This document shows, piece by piece, positions 23,601 to 35,484 of a DNA stretch of 64,000 nucleotides. The translations under genes and the position numbers were made by a program. How positions within the stretch are numbered: the first letter of the stretch is position 1; every line of letters begins with the position of its first letter. The notes under the pieces were generated by a model. That model did not search any database and was not told where the DNA came from. It was given only the letters and a program-made list of their open reading frames with translations. The stretch is from Rhizodiscina lignyota (taxonomy: Eukaryota; Ascomycota; Dothideomycetes; Aulographales; Rhizodiscinaceae), in contig ML978130.1 of NCBI GenBank assembly GCA_010015805.1, positions 62,001 through 126,000 on the forward strand, read 5' to 3'.

Positions 23601-26600
23601 TCCTTGCGGTAGTCCTGCATGTGCGTTGCGTGGTACTTGAGCAGGAGGGCAGTCGTCTGGAGGAGCTCGAGGCGCGAATGGTCGACACCTAACTGTCCCA
23701 CATCTTCCGAGGTATCCACGAGCGAGGGCTTCCACAACTTGTTGTGCACTGCATCTGTCATGGCTTTGTCGACGAGCTTTGTCCCCTTCGCCTTGTCGAA
23801 CATGAGGGACTGCCAATTGCGCATGATATCCATCGCGAGGATCGGGTTGACCAAATTATGAAAGACATATGTTTTCGCGCGCTGAGTTGATGCCCTGCCT
23901 GCATAAATGTCGATGCATCGGTGGACCAAGAGGCGCCAGAATTCAACATCTTCAGACGCAATCATCTTTGTGTAGATGTAGTGCTGTAGGGCCGGTGACT
24001 GTTTCAGCTCATCTCCCGTTACCGCATCGATGATTTCGAAGAAGAAGTCCATATCGCTGGGTTCAATGCTGAGATACGTCGTGAAAATATCCATGATCTG
24101 GTCGCCGGCTTGCTCGACCGCAAGTCGCAGTACTGCGTCGATGCTGTTATCGCGCAGCTTGCCCTCCAATTGCTTTGCGCTATCGAACAGCGCACGACGA
24201 AGAGTCTCATGGCCAAGGACCTTACGCTGAACATCCTCGTAATCCTTCATTGCCCAAGTGATATGGATTGCATTGATAGCAGCAGGCCATTTCGCATTCT
24301 CATTTTCATCCTCGAAAAGGAACGTCTTCATAAACCCATCGATATCGTTCGCGATATGCTCTCGCAGGGCCTTGCTCCCCTCATCCGCCAGAATCTGGGC
24401 AAAGAACCGACCCTGCGCATGATCTCTCAGGCGCGGCGCAAAATACTGCCAGCTCTTCTCTGGATAATGATTGAGATACTTGATCAGCGGCTCCCTGAAC
24501 GGGCTGAAATGTGTTCGGCGGAGGCCGGCCTCGAGGGAAATGACCTTGCTGACTAGCCTCTCGAGGAAGTTGTCCGCCGCCGGAGGGAGAAGATGGAAGA
24601 CGTTGAGGATAGCAGCAATGACGCGCATCTGCTTATTCTGCTCGATAAGACTGAACGACACGCGCTGCAGACTCGCCGGCTCCGCGAGCGTGTCCATGTG
24701 ATCCAGCAAGCGCGTTCCAATCTCGACCTTGAAGTAATTCGTGAGCAGCTTCAGCAGACGTGCTAGACCATCTAGGCCTTCAACGGTCAACTTCTTCGGA
24801 TCCTGGAGGTTCATAAGAATCGGTCGCAGTCCCGCCTGCAACAAATCTTTCGGTAGTTTTTGGTTTGCCTGAAGAACACCCTGCAGACCTGCATACGCTG
24901 CATCGACAACCTCAGGGCTCTTGCTGTAGAGGCTCTTGAAGAAGACCTGAATAGTACGTGGCTTGCTCTGATTTGGGCTCCCCTGGCCAAATTCCGGGAA
25001 GTTCTGCGCGATGCTAAGCAGATTAATGCATGCGACCCTCAGACGCACAATGTTCTCCGCATTGCGCTGCTCCTGGGGGTTCGGTGCGAGCGTCTCATCA
25101 TCCGCATCCGCTAATGCTAGCGTTTCCATAAGCAGGCGTGTGAGACTCTCGTTGAACTCCACCAAGCCGTGGCCAGTCTTGAGGCAGAATGTAATGGCGT
25201 CAATATAGCCAATTTGAATCCCGAACGGTAGCGCGCGCAAAGGCTTATTGAAAATCACGCCCGTTAAGCGCTCCTTAACCGGTGCCATGAGCTCATGGAC
25301 CTCGCAGCCAACGACCTGCGCAATGATCTCAAAGTGCTTCTGCGCCGCCCTCCGCACATGCTGGTTCATATGTGCTAGCTCGAACACCATGAAGCCACAG
25401 ACCTGATTCAGACGGCTCTGATTGTTCGTGATATCCGTAATTTTGACACCCTTATTGCAGCGCCCGAGGATCTTCTCTAATGTCTCCTGCGCATGCTCTC
25501 GCGTCTTCGCCGCGACATCCGGTGGCATATCCTTCAGGACGTACATCAGCGCGCGGACAAAAGGCATCTGCTGCGCTATGACCCAGTGATCCGAGAAGCC
25601 GACTTTCGAGACGAGGATATCGATACCGAGAGCGCCGCCGGCCTTGATGAACCACTCCTCCTCATGGCAATTGTGCGTGAAGACCTGAGCGAGGTCGACG
25701 AAGATTTGCAGACGGTCGATTTTGTCGGCTGTCCCGAATATTGTTGTAGCGGCGTCTTTCATCGTGAGGATGGCCAGCTCCGCAGCATCGCGGACAGCAA
25801 CGTTGTCAGAAGATAATGAATCGCCAATGGCATCAGAGATGACTCTGCTCTCCACAAAGATCGGTCCTTCGCCAGCGTTGACATCGAAAGGCTTGAGTCT
25901 TTTCTTCGCGTTCGCCAGAGCGCGACCGACTTCCAACAATGTCAAGTGGCGCGTAACCTGGATTAGTAGCGTCTCTGCGTCAGTCTTCAGCTCCTCGACA
26001 GAACAGGCGAAGATCAAAGCTTTGAGTAACTTCTTCAAGCTCTCTTGTTGTTCATCCCGCTTCGGTATGCTCTTCTCGCGGTCCGACAAAGCCAGGAGAT
26101 CCGCGCCGGTGTCGTACTTCTTTGCAGACAAGTCGTTTGCTTGAAGTCGGACTAGCTGCACAAAGTCCTCTGGTAGCTGGTCGACCCCAATGGCAAGCTT
26201 GATATGTGATGAGATGAGCTTGAAGGCCTGCTGCTTGTGATAGACATCCGACTTCTTTGCCGCTGGAGTCTTTGGCGTGTCAGCGAGCTTCGCGATAGCA
26301 GGATCAATGCCAATGTTCGCGGGGAATGAGCGTTCCTTCGCCGCTCCGACGAGGCGGATGTCGAAGCTCGGGGCATCGTCTGCATAGCCCCTGTAAGGTA
26401 GCTCTGGCGGTCCGGTCAAGAATTTCCGATTCCTGCCTCCCAGCTTGCCCAGGATGCGCATGGTCGTGTGCGCATGAAAGTGGCTGTATGGATTTGGCTT
26501 GAGATGCTCCCACAATGCAGCCATCAGCTCGTCGATTACAGGTGCCATGATTGGATCCAGATAATCAGATGTAAGATTGTCGACACAAAGCTCAAGAGTG

Positions 26601-29227
26601 CGAAGGCCTTGGCCAACCAGATCTGAACCTGCGCGTAGAGCAACGACAAGTGGGCGCATGAGGTAGCTGAGGTGTGGAAGGAGGTTGCTCAAGCGTGCTG
26701 GAACAGTGAGAGAGAGTTCAACAAAGAGATCGCGCTCGGAGGGCTTTCGTGCCGCCGAGAGGAGATTGTTGAGAACTTCTAGGAGCATCTCCAAGAGAGG
26801 AAGGATTTCCTTGTAAAGGAGCTCAAAGCGGCCGCCACCGATGCTGCGAAACAGAGACCGAAGTAGTATGAAGTAATTCATCGGATCTTCTGCATTTGTG
26901 CTGAGCTGAATGCTCTGCGTCATGATCTTTGTGACATGAGGTAGCAGCACCTGTTCATTCTGCTGGCTGAACAGCGTAACAGCCATGAAGCTCAGCTTGA
27001 AGAGCCGGAGTAATATTGAGCTTTTCCTAACATCGGACGTGCCGACTTCAGGCATCTTGCTCATCAGGAATTGTAAAAGCATGCCAGCGAAGCTCGGGCT
27101 CGTCGCCTCGGAAGCAAGAAGGAATTGTGGGACGTGGAGGAGAGCGTTGTGCTCAAACATCATTTCGTAAAGGTGTGGTATCTCGGACTGGAAAATCTCG
27201 TGGAAAGTAGCGGGGTCGATATGGTGGAAGACTGTTGCAAAGGATTCAAGTAATTCCTTCTCCTCTTTACCACTCGTCATCATGGGCTGATTCGTCGCAA
27301 CGGCATCTTGAGAATTCGTCTCCTTTCCGTCTTTGTCGACGCCATAGTATCGGAAGACGCGGGCACCTTCTCGGAAGAGCTTAATGAGCACTTGGACATC
27401 TTCAGCATTATATCCGAAGGAGACCTCATGCCAGTTCGCAGGCGCAGTTCCAGGATCAATCTCGTCCTTGATGTTTGCAGGATTTGTAATGCGAAGCTGG
27501 TAGAACAGATTCTTCAGGCCATGAAGAAGGTTCTTGAAGAGGAACTTGTTGTCGGCGACCGGATCAGAACTACGTTCTCGAGGTGTCGACGTCTTGATGG
27601 GTGTTGCGCTGAAGATGTCAATCTCATCCCAGTCCGGCGGCTGGTCCTTGTCAGCCATGTAGTTCTCTGCTGATGCATCGATGGAAGGTGGCGAGTATTG
27701 AGCAGAAAGCTTCTTTGCGTTGTCGAATTGCCGATTCATGGCTGCGAACTTGTCTCCAATGGCGTTCAAGATCATGATCAAGAAGTGTCGTGCATCCTCC
27801 TTCGGCTCCAGCTCTGCGATGCATTCAGCCATATTAAGCAGAAGCTTGGCGCTCATGGTCTGAAAGCTGGTGCCTGGATAGTCGTCATGTAGATTCTTCG
27901 TATACACTTCGATCGTTCGCCGTATTTGCTCCTTGTTGAGCTGTTGCCGCAAATGGTGAATGAGATCTGCCAGCATGCTGTATGCCAGCGGTCGCATCGT
28001 CTCGTAGACAGTGAGACCATCGCCAATGAGAGTACGCTCATCGAGCAGCTCATCAATCTTCTTCAAAAAAATCTTCCTGAAATTGAAGTTGATAATGTGT
28101 CGGATGGCAACAAGAAGCTCCTTCCGCGCGCCGGATCGTTCTCGCGGGCAATCTTTCAGCATGCGAATGACAATGTCCGGTAGTGTCGGAAGAAAATCTG
28201 TTAGTTGCTGTGCGTAGACTCGTAGCAGATATGCTAGAAACGACATGGTCTTGACTTGTGCGTTGATAAAGTCGCCAAAGGCAGCTCTGTTCTTGATATC
28301 CTTGCTCACGCCGGTAAAGATCTTGCCTTGTGCCTTTGCATCCTCATGTGCCTTTGCTTGAGGTCCTGCCTGGAGAAGCAGCACATTCTTGATCAGAGGC
28401 ACAAACTTCTTGACGTTCTCGGCGACAAAGTTCCGATGAGACTGGAAGATGGAGACGACGATGATTGGGCACTCAGCAAGTACCTTGAATGAGTGCATGC
28501 CTTTCTGAAGCTGACGTGTCTGCTGCTGTTCTCCAGGTAAATCGTTAGTTGCCGCCGTCGCTACGGGAGAACTCGGTCGCGGAGATTGTGAATACTGATT
28601 GCCAGGAGTACCAGGCAGCGCTGGATGCGATGAAGATGCCGGGTTATCAAACGTATCCTTCACAGCCTGTTCCATCATCTCAAACATCTCTTGGATGAGA
28701 TCCAGGAAAGGCTGCACCGAATCCACCAGTGTCTTGGGTTGATGGCGCACGCACTCCAGTATGATCTTGACACATAGCACGGCATTGTCTTCATTCTCTA
28801 TGCGCACTAAGCCCATCATCTTGTCGACAATTTCGACGGCATACTGTCGCATGGGTTCGGGAGGAGTGTGAGGAAGGCGGAAGAGGATGTCCAGAGCGCA
28901 GCTTCTAAGCTTCTGTAGGATAATATTAGTAGTGCTCAGTATCAAAGTAAAGTGACGCAACCAACCTGCTCGGGAACATTGTTTACGAAGACTGGAGGAC
29001 CATCCAGCAACTTCAGAAGTAGTGGGACGAGCTTCTTCAAGGTATCGTTATATGCCTCGCCATGGCAGAAGAGTTCGATATTGTCGCGCAGATCGGTCGC
29101 GATGCTCCACTTTGTCTTGACATCTTCACGGAATCAGTTAAGTTGAGGTACCAGTGGTGTGAAAATACGCACCTGTATTTGTGTCCTCAAGCCTCGAGAC
29201 AAATACATCGAGGTTTCGCTCCGCCAT
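17609..29227 (-). CDS. TRA1: Tra1, PIKK-like pseudokinase of SAGA and NuA4
   Basis: Tra1/TRRAP is the giant scaffold that lets transcription activators recruit the SAGA and NuA4 histone acetyltransferase complexes. Exons 29173-29227, 28966-29123 and 17609-28912, with introns of 49 nt (29124-29172) and 53 nt (28913-28965). The protein is 3838 residues, or 3821 if an in-frame 51-nt intron at 18299-18349 is also removed. The start (MAERNLDVFVSRLED) is followed by HEAT-repeat helices for over 2500 residues. Then come the FAT region (ALSYEQNGTWDKAQTLYENA), a low-complexity insert (AREKAAKAAKAGGQG and following Ser/Pro/Thr), and a PI3K-like domain (FLQNIDLVRG, HDGSVHPFAVQYP, MLISREKLHVWG). The canonical kinase catalytic and DFG residues are not recognisable, as in all Tra1. 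The C-terminus DPLWMPYL is a FATC end. Confidence 0.97.
18299..18349 (-). other. In-frame 51-nt intron inside TRA1
   Basis: GTAAGT donor, a CTGAC branch-like site and a TTGCAG acceptor, with length 3n and no in-frame stop. Translated, it would insert 17 residues (VSLRLEFTYTQ...) between RSLAP and RNNDQYTNT inside the PI3K-like domain, where Tra1 relatives read straight through. Removal is therefore the likely constitutive form. Confidence 0.75.
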
Positions 29228-30348
29228 CTTGAGGCAGATGCAGCTTTCCGCTGCCGATAGAATTTAAGGGCGTGCGCAGTCCGTGAAGTGCCGCGTGGTC
29301 TCTCTCCAAATTGCAATGTTGTGATGAAGAGAGTTGCGCATTAGTCGACGGAGAAGTGTTCGAGCTCGACCAGGCAGGTGTTGGAGAGTCGGCTGTCGGA
29401 GTTTAAGGTGTCGCGCGTGTGGGCGTTGAGGAAGGCGCGAGGCGAAATGCGCACAAGGTAGTTGAGTGAGGAGTGAGATGGGTATTGGCGTGCACGCGAT
29501 GGTCTCACTCAGATTTGGCGGATGGAGAGGAGTGGTCGCGGTGGTGGAGCGCGCATGAGGCCTCACGACTCTGCGCAAGCACTTGAACTTTCGCAGTCGC
29601 GCGGGCACAGGACGTTTATCCTACACCAGGGATCAGGGGTGCAACGCCCCTGCACGGCGGAAGGTGCCCCCGGCCGGAGCTCGATCATTGGTCGGCGGCC
29701 GCTTGGCATCAACTGCACCTCTCCAGCCGCGCATCTTCACCCAGTGAAGAGCTCAGAATATTGCTGCCTGGGCGCGGTAAGGTATAATTGTTCACTATAT
29801 CTTCCATTCGTTTTCACATCTGGATATCTACATCTCTCGTAGTTCAAATCAAGAGATAATGTTCTGCCTGTCCATCCTCGAGCTCAATCCCTCGTGACCC
29901 CGCCGTCTTCCCATCACAATGCCTTCCATGAAGCTCTACGTCAAAATCGACTATCTCGAACAGTGCAAATCAATCCGCTAAATGCTCCAAGACCGTTCCC
30001 TGCAGCCATACATTGACGGCACCGCGAGCAATCCTATTCCGCGCAACGCCTTCACCACCCCGACTGGCTAGCCATCTCTCTCTTAATCCGCAGCATCGAC
30101 GGCGTCGATGAGCGCATATAGCAGATGAGCGTTGAGTGTTCCTGTTATTCACATCTTCTTCATAGGTGACTTGATTCATTGCGTGTACTACAAGGTGCTC
30201 CAAGCCTTCGCCAGCGCATCGCTCAAAGTCTACTTACTCCAGCTTCCGAGATCGGTGGTCTTCAGCTCTGTCAAATCACTATTCTTTAAATTCACGAGAC
30301 GGTCATCAACTATATTGTTAATTCAAATCCAGCCCAATGCCATACCAT
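29228..30348. other. TRA1 promoter and non-coding region
   Basis: About 1.1 kb upstream of TRA1. Short frames near 29929-29980 (MPSMKLYVKIDYLEQC) and 30132-30377 have mildly protein-like composition but stop quickly. They could be remnants of, or upstream exons to, the broken gene that follows. Nothing else is supported. Confidence 0.4.
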
Positions 30349-31215
30349 ATGAGCCGCGAGGCAACTTCAGAGAGTGATCATGAGATAGAGCCGTCTCTTG
30401 TGAAGATCAAGGCCTAAATACCCAAAATGTTCACCGCGCTGGCCGCAATAATGCAGATGGTCATGAAAATGTTCATGACAAACAAAGCGATGAGGTGTAT
30501 GACAGTATGATGCTGTTTTAATCCAACCTCTTGTCATTGGAATCGTCACAGTACTGGCTTCGGGCGCAGTGGGTGCTCTAAGTCTCAAAACAGCGCTGGC
30601 ATCTCTACGTATCACGACCATGACCGCTGCAGCTGGCGCATTAGGCCAGAAAACACTAGGAGCTGGATACTTGGTCCTTGAAAAGGGTGTACTCGTATTA
30701 CAACGCTCCAACCTGGAGTCTTTACTTCGATCAGAGCCGCGGACCAAGTGGCTCAAGACGCAAGAGGGGACTGCCTGGCCATATACCAACGAGCGGAGGG
30801 TGGTGCAACGCTGGCATTGCTAGGCACTCAAAATGCTGCACAGGATGTAGTGAGAGGCGGACAAGGGATAATGAACCAAGCGCTGAGAGGTCTGCTAACG
30901 GCATTTGCCTGGCTACGAGTGTATGGCAACCAACCCGAAACTAGCAGACTGGCGGAAAGCGATGCCGAAGGCCTTGAAGACGGCTGGTTTGATGCTTCCG
31001 AAGATATGTTGGAACTTGACCGTTTGGTGTAACAAAGAGATGCAGGAATTGTGGCTAAATGACATGAAAACTTCAAAGCTCTTGGCATCGACTCAGACTC
31101 AGATGACGTGGACAACAATTGTGGCTTCGTGCGAGAAGAGCTACATGTGCTAGATGAAGCGCTTCGGAAGACAGAGAATCTTTCGAAACTGCGAGAACGT
31201 CCTAGGAAGTCATAA
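30349..31215 (+). pseudogene. Hypothetical gene, apparently frame-broken
   Basis: I do not recognise the product. Three protein-like stretches follow each other on this strand. An ATG exon at 30349-30399 (MSREATSESDHEIEPSL) joins across a plausible 106-nt intron (30400-30505) to YDAVLIQPLVIGIVTVLASG and an Ala/Leu-rich membrane-like run. The protein-like frame then changes around 30680, near an AAAAGGG run, to RAADQVAQDARGDCLAIYQR. A final Asp/Glu-rich segment (GIDSDSDDVDNN...LRERPRKS) ends at 31215 and can be reached only through a weak-donor intron around 31020-31080. Either it is a decaying gene, or one base is missing from the assembly in the A/G run. Amphipathic Gly/Ala-rich helices suggest a membrane-associated protein, but no family can be named. 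Confidence 0.35.
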
Positions 31216-31369
31216 GTTACTTCTTATGGTTGTCCGCATAATCGCACGCATGTTCCGGAGTGTCCAGCCGAGCAAAGTTCTCAAGATATGTATTCTAACC
31301 AACCCTTCACTGTTCAAACGCAAATAGTGTGGAAACATATTTCAGGGCAAGCCGATATCTCCTCTGCTT

Positions 31370-33406
31370 TCACACCGCATAATAGAAAGCCGTCGTCTCA
31401 TACTCAGCATTAATATTATCGCCCACCGGCCCGTGTTCGATATTCATGCTGACACCATCATCAAATGCTAGCGAGTCTGGAATCAACAAGCGCAGCGGAC
31501 TCAGGCACTCACCCACACAGTCTAGCACTTCGAACTCGCTCTGCGTCAGACCAGTCAAAGGCATCCCGTATGGCACTGCCGTGACACCGTACGGTGGAAC
31601 CTCGGCGTCGGCGAAGTACCATCCGCTTTCGTAAAAGTCCTCTGTTCCTGTGCCAAGGGCGGCAGCGTCTTTGAAAGGGCCAGGCGATGTGCGGTTGTAC
31701 CAAGTTTGAAAATCTCCCTCTAGGAACTCGAGGGTATTGTTGGGCGGGAGGATGAAGCCACGGATAGCGTGTGTGACGCCGTATGCGACACCGGACCCGG
31801 ATTTTGAAAGGAATGACCAGAGCTGTCCCGTTGTAGTTTCTGAGCGGCGATGCTGAGTGGAGAAATAGCCCCATTCCTTTGAGCAATGGTTTGATTGAAA
31901 CTTTTGGTCTTCGTGCCAATTGACTGAAATGTTTGCGCTCACAGGTTTACCCGAGCGACTCAGCGAGATTTTCGTGGATTTTGAAAATGGCATTGGAAAC
32001 CAGCACGTGAATGCACCGTTCTCCATAAACGTGTCTACGGAGAGAAGCAGCGAGCGGACATCGGACTTGCCCAAAGCGACACCAAAGAAAGATCCAATCG
32101 GTTGGCTGACGGTCTGTTTGCCATCAAATTCCATCTCAATGTATATGCTGTCCAACGCGTCGATGGATTGTTGGGCCTGGCTCGCTCGGTCACCGCTATA
32201 GTGATACCACTGGCGAAGGCCCTGCCACGTTTGACCAGCTATTTGATAATTGTGCGCAGCTTCATCATGCTGATTATTCCAGCCAACATTCAAGAGGTCT
32301 GTCAGAGCCCAGTCTTCACCACTAGCGTGTATGCAGTGAGTGGCATAGTAAAATTCGTTGAAATCCAGGTCGGAGGACACGAAGGTATTCTTCACAGATA
32401 TTGAGGATTTGCCCTGTGTGAAAAGAGGCTTAAGCTCAAGGACCTGGTCATAGAAAGTCGCGTTCTCGCTGTTTCCAGAGTCCTGCCACTGCCCTGCCGC
32501 TTGACTGTCTACAGTTACGGATGCTTTCTGATGTCCTATGGTCTTATCGAGCCGTCTCGTTATGCAGCAGCGAGAGCTTGCGGGATCCACGCGCATCGTG
32601 AAGCTGCTCGAGCCACCTTTGCCGAATGCTCGACCATCATCTGTGACGGTATATGCTCCAACGATTTCCGGAATACGGATCTGGAGCTGATCCACCATAC
32701 CGCTTCCACTGATCTGAAGAGTGCTGGGGGTCTTGCTGGTCTCCATATGCGTCTGGCTCATTCCGCCGAAATCATCAACAGACAAGGATTTGGGGTCTGC
32801 AACTCCGAACGCCAGCATAGCTTTCCAGACGTCATCCGCATGCTCTTTTGGATCGAATGTATGAACTCTAACGTCGCTGGGGAAAGTCCGGTAGTAAACA
32901 TGATAAAAATGTGGGTTGTTGGAAGTTGAAATCTTCATGCTCTTCTGATAAGGCATTGGTACCTTGATTACATTGCCGCCACTGGTATCGTTGACATTGC
33001 CGACGAGAGGCCAGACGAATGGCCGGCCCTTCTTGCCATTCACAATGTCTTGCACGATGCCCTCCAGTACGATATGCCCGTCGAGTTCGACTTGAATATC
33101 GCCCACGCCAATGACAGAATTGTTGGCGTACGTGAACCAAATGCTGCTGATCTGTCCCGGACTTTGAGCCTCTGCAATCACACAGCGACCAGCCGTCGTG
33201 TTGTAGAGGCACGAGTATGTGCCAACAAAGCCATCATCGTTCGCATTTTTGCGGTCATACGAGGAAATTTCTCGCGTTATATCATGTGGTCGTAACAAAT
33301 AGAAACCATAATTACGGTATGCGTCCCAGCCTACCATCGGCCATGTCGACGATACTGCTTCCACCGCAGTTGCAAAGAGAAGAAAAATCGACGCCAATGT
33401 CGGCAT
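31370..33406 (-). CDS. Secreted DUF2961 / GH172-type glycoside hydrolase
   Basis: Single exon, 678 residues, with a classical signal peptide (MPTLASIFLLFATAVEA) and several N-glycosylation sequons (NTT, NNS, NDTS, NSEN). The family call rests on the early WDAYRNYGFYLLRPHDITREISSYD region, a conserved Gly/Trp core (AEAQSPGQISSIWFTY) and the late GTGTEDFYESGWYFADAEVP block. In DUF2961 this acidic TEDF-type motif supplies catalytic carboxylates. Characterised members, classed as GH172, act on difructose dianhydrides or D-arabinofuranose polymers. At roughly 680 residues the protein could hold the two jelly-roll halves of this fold. It is expected outside the cell or in the wall. The fungal substrate is unknown. 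It is flanked by a broken gene and a dehydrogenase, with no sugar transporter next to it. Confidence 0.82.
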   Translation of the reverse strand: MPTLASIFLLFATAVEAVSSTWPMVGWDAYRNYGFYLLRPHDITREISSYDRKNANDDGFVGTYSCLYNTTAGRCVIAEAQSPGQISSIWFTYANNSVIGVGDIQVELDGHIVLEGIVQDIVNGKKGRPFVWPLVGNVNDTSGGNVIKVPMPYQKSMKISTSNNPHFYHVYYRTFPSDVRVHTFDPKEHADDVWKAMLAFGVADPKSLSVDDFGGMSQTHMETSKTPSTLQISGSGMVDQLQIRIPEIVGAYTVTDDGRAFGKGGSSSFTMRVDPASSRCCITRRLDKTIGHQKASVTVDSQAAGQWQDSGNSENATFYDQVLELKPLFTQGKSSISVKNTFVSSDLDFNEFYYATHCIHASGEDWALTDLLNVGWNNQHDEAAHNYQIAGQTWQGLRQWYHYSGDRASQAQQSIDALDSIYIEMEFDGKQTVSQPIGSFFGVALGKSDVRSLLLSVDTFMENGAFTCWFPMPFSKSTKISLSRSGKPVSANISVNWHEDQKFQSNHCSKEWGYFSTQHRRSETTTGQLWSFLSKSGSGVAYGVTHAIRGFILPPNNTLEFLEGDFQTWYNRTSPGPFKDAAALGTGTEDFYESGWYFADAEVPPYGVTAVPYGMPLTGLTQSEFEVLDCVGECLSPLRLLIPDSLAFDDGVSMNIEHGPVGDNINAEYETTAFYYAV

Positions 33407-34474
33407 TGCTGTAATTATGGTTGCTAATAGTTATGGTTTCTGAATTTGCGAATATCGTTTTTGTACAGAACGGACCCTCGGGGTATTGCCTGCGAGAAAA
33501 TTAAGAAAGCTTGCTAGTGGTGCTCATCAGCGGGGAAGGTTGCATTTCTGGCATTTCGACCAACGACCACAGTAAATTGGAGAATTTGCACCAAGGAACG
33601 ATGCGAAGTACTCCATTTATCATATGTAGTAGAATATACAGAGCTCACCTTCGCCCCGCCTCTAAAGTTAGTAGATGAAGTGGTGATCGACAGGTTCCTA
33701 CGTGAGAAGCCTTGGGTGCTCCGGAGACGTGGAACAGCAAGCTGGAAGATATAGAGAACGTGAGGTCAATCAATCTAGATTGTCTTCTTCGTAATGTCTC
33801 ATTAGATGTGACAAAGCATGAATATAAAGATTAAACGCGTCCGAAGAAGTGCCTTCCGCTCCCAGGATGTCAAGCATAGCATCGCGGGGATAGCGTATGG
33901 GTGATGCTTTTGAGGATATACTTGAGAAACAGAGTCTCTCAGTACCTACAACAGCGATATCCGGACACTTTGTAAGCGGTGGTGGTGTCAATTATATTTT
34001 TTTGGGGAGTCGATAAGGGTTGGAACGGCTGATGAGACCAGACTTGTCGCCAAGCTCTGGCGTTTTGGCGATGCACTATGCCCTAAGCGGACTAGGATAG
34101 CGCATACCGAAAATACAACTTCCCTTCTCCTGAGCTGGCCCTCGCTTGACCACCTTAACACGTCCTCAGTTCTGAGTGAAAAGCGTTTATCTTTGTTGGA
34201 ACACTTTTCCGGCGTGCTCTTGATCCTATACGATAAATCTCTTGCGGGAATCCTATCCATATGGCAGAGTTTCTCTTGGTAGAGAAGATGCAGCATTCGC
34301 TCAACCCGCATTTGAACATTCCTATTATTTGCATCTGCATTCGATAAGGACATTATTCCCCAAGTCATACACTCAAGTTTGATATGGATGAACGGACACT
34401 CCAGTTTGATCTTTCCATTTATTGAGCAAATAGTTTGACGACAACCCCCGCACCATCCATCATACACATTGCAA
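33407..34474. other. Intergenic region with minor open frames
   Basis: About 1.07 kb between the GH172-type start and the dehydrogenase stop. A minus-strand frame at 33770-33991 (ending NLYIHALSHLMRHYEEDNLD) has somewhat protein-like composition, and another spans 33988-34527. I could not join them into a gene or match a family, and leave them as unresolved. Confidence 0.35.
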
Positions 34475-35484
34475 TCAACTGTACTGCGACTTCCGAGGAA
34501 TAAGATTTGGTATATCGAAAAATCCATCCTGCTCCAGAAGTCCTGCTAATTTCTCACCGCCCCATCCCGTCTCAACATCCTCATCAATATCATGAACGCC
34601 AGACGGCAGTATCGCGAATGACCGCCCTGGAAATACGTCAGTAGTCACATCAAGTTCTGCCGGTTTGGGTACGCACCATTGCAATTCTCATTGCAAACGC
34701 ATCGTCCTACGCCTTCCGTAACGTATTCAATGGGTGCCCATGGCAATACAAATCCCGTGGCCTTGCTCGGCTCTCGTGGGTCGTCAATTTGATGCTGCCT
34801 CTTCGTAAGCGGAGTCAGAATGTAACCTGGAAGAATGTTGTTGACGCGGCAGTTGACTTTTTGCCCTTGAGATCGAAGGCTGCGGAAGATTGCTCGTACG
34901 CCGAATTTAGATGCGTTGTAATCGGTGTTGTACGTCCCATCTATGTATCCCATAATGCTGGAAATGAGCACCAGAGACTTCTTCAACTTTGACTGATTGG
35001 GCGAGGAAAGGCGGAAGTAGTGGAGCGCCAGATACGTGGAGTAATATACGCCGAGCAGGTTCACATCGATGGCGCTGTGATTTGGCATCTTGGGGATATC
35101 ATCAATTGATGGCTCCGGGCTGTTCTGAATGACTTCCTGTACGAGCGGTATCGCTGCACCGGCGTGACCCGCAAAAAGTACGGCTATGTCGAGCGTTTTC
35201 GAAGGGCTGAAGTTGACCGCATGCTTGAACGCAGCTACGCAATCGTCCCAGGACGCCGTGTTGCAGCGGACAAAGCTCACACTTCCTCCCTCGCTGCTCA
35301 ATTTCTCCGCCAATTTCTTCCCACGCTCTTCGTCGTAGTCTGCTATCGTGACGTATGCTCCATTCTGTACGTACGTGGTCACGGTAGCTTCGCCCAAGCC
35401 GCTTGCGCCACCTGTGATAATTGCTGAACGGTCTTTTACGACGCTGTAGTCGTTCAAGTCCTTCCAGCCTGGTTTGGTCGTCAT
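34475..35484 (-). CDS. Short-chain dehydrogenase/reductase (15-PGDH-like)
   Basis: Classical SDR, NAD(P)-dependent oxidoreductase. Exons 34677-35484 and 34475-34626 with a 50-nt intron (34627-34676, donor GTGCGT), 319 residues. The Rossmann cofactor loop is TGGASGLGEA, with the acidic end of beta-2 (IADYDEERG) suggesting NAD preference. The NAG-type motif is changed to FAGHAG. Catalytic residues appear as the SSIMGY serine region and the YNASKFG Tyr-x3-Lys pair. The C-terminal extension (GWGGEKLAGLLEQDG) is not part of the core fold. The pattern, with a VLLAGHAG-like turn and a separate tail, is typical of fungal proteins annotated as 15-hydroxyprostaglandin-dehydrogenase-like; the true substrate is unknown. 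Confidence 0.88.

Noticed and set aside
33988-34527. A 179-codon minus-strand frame overlapping the end of the dehydrogenase
   Set aside because: It overlaps the real last exon in another frame and matches nothing recognisable.
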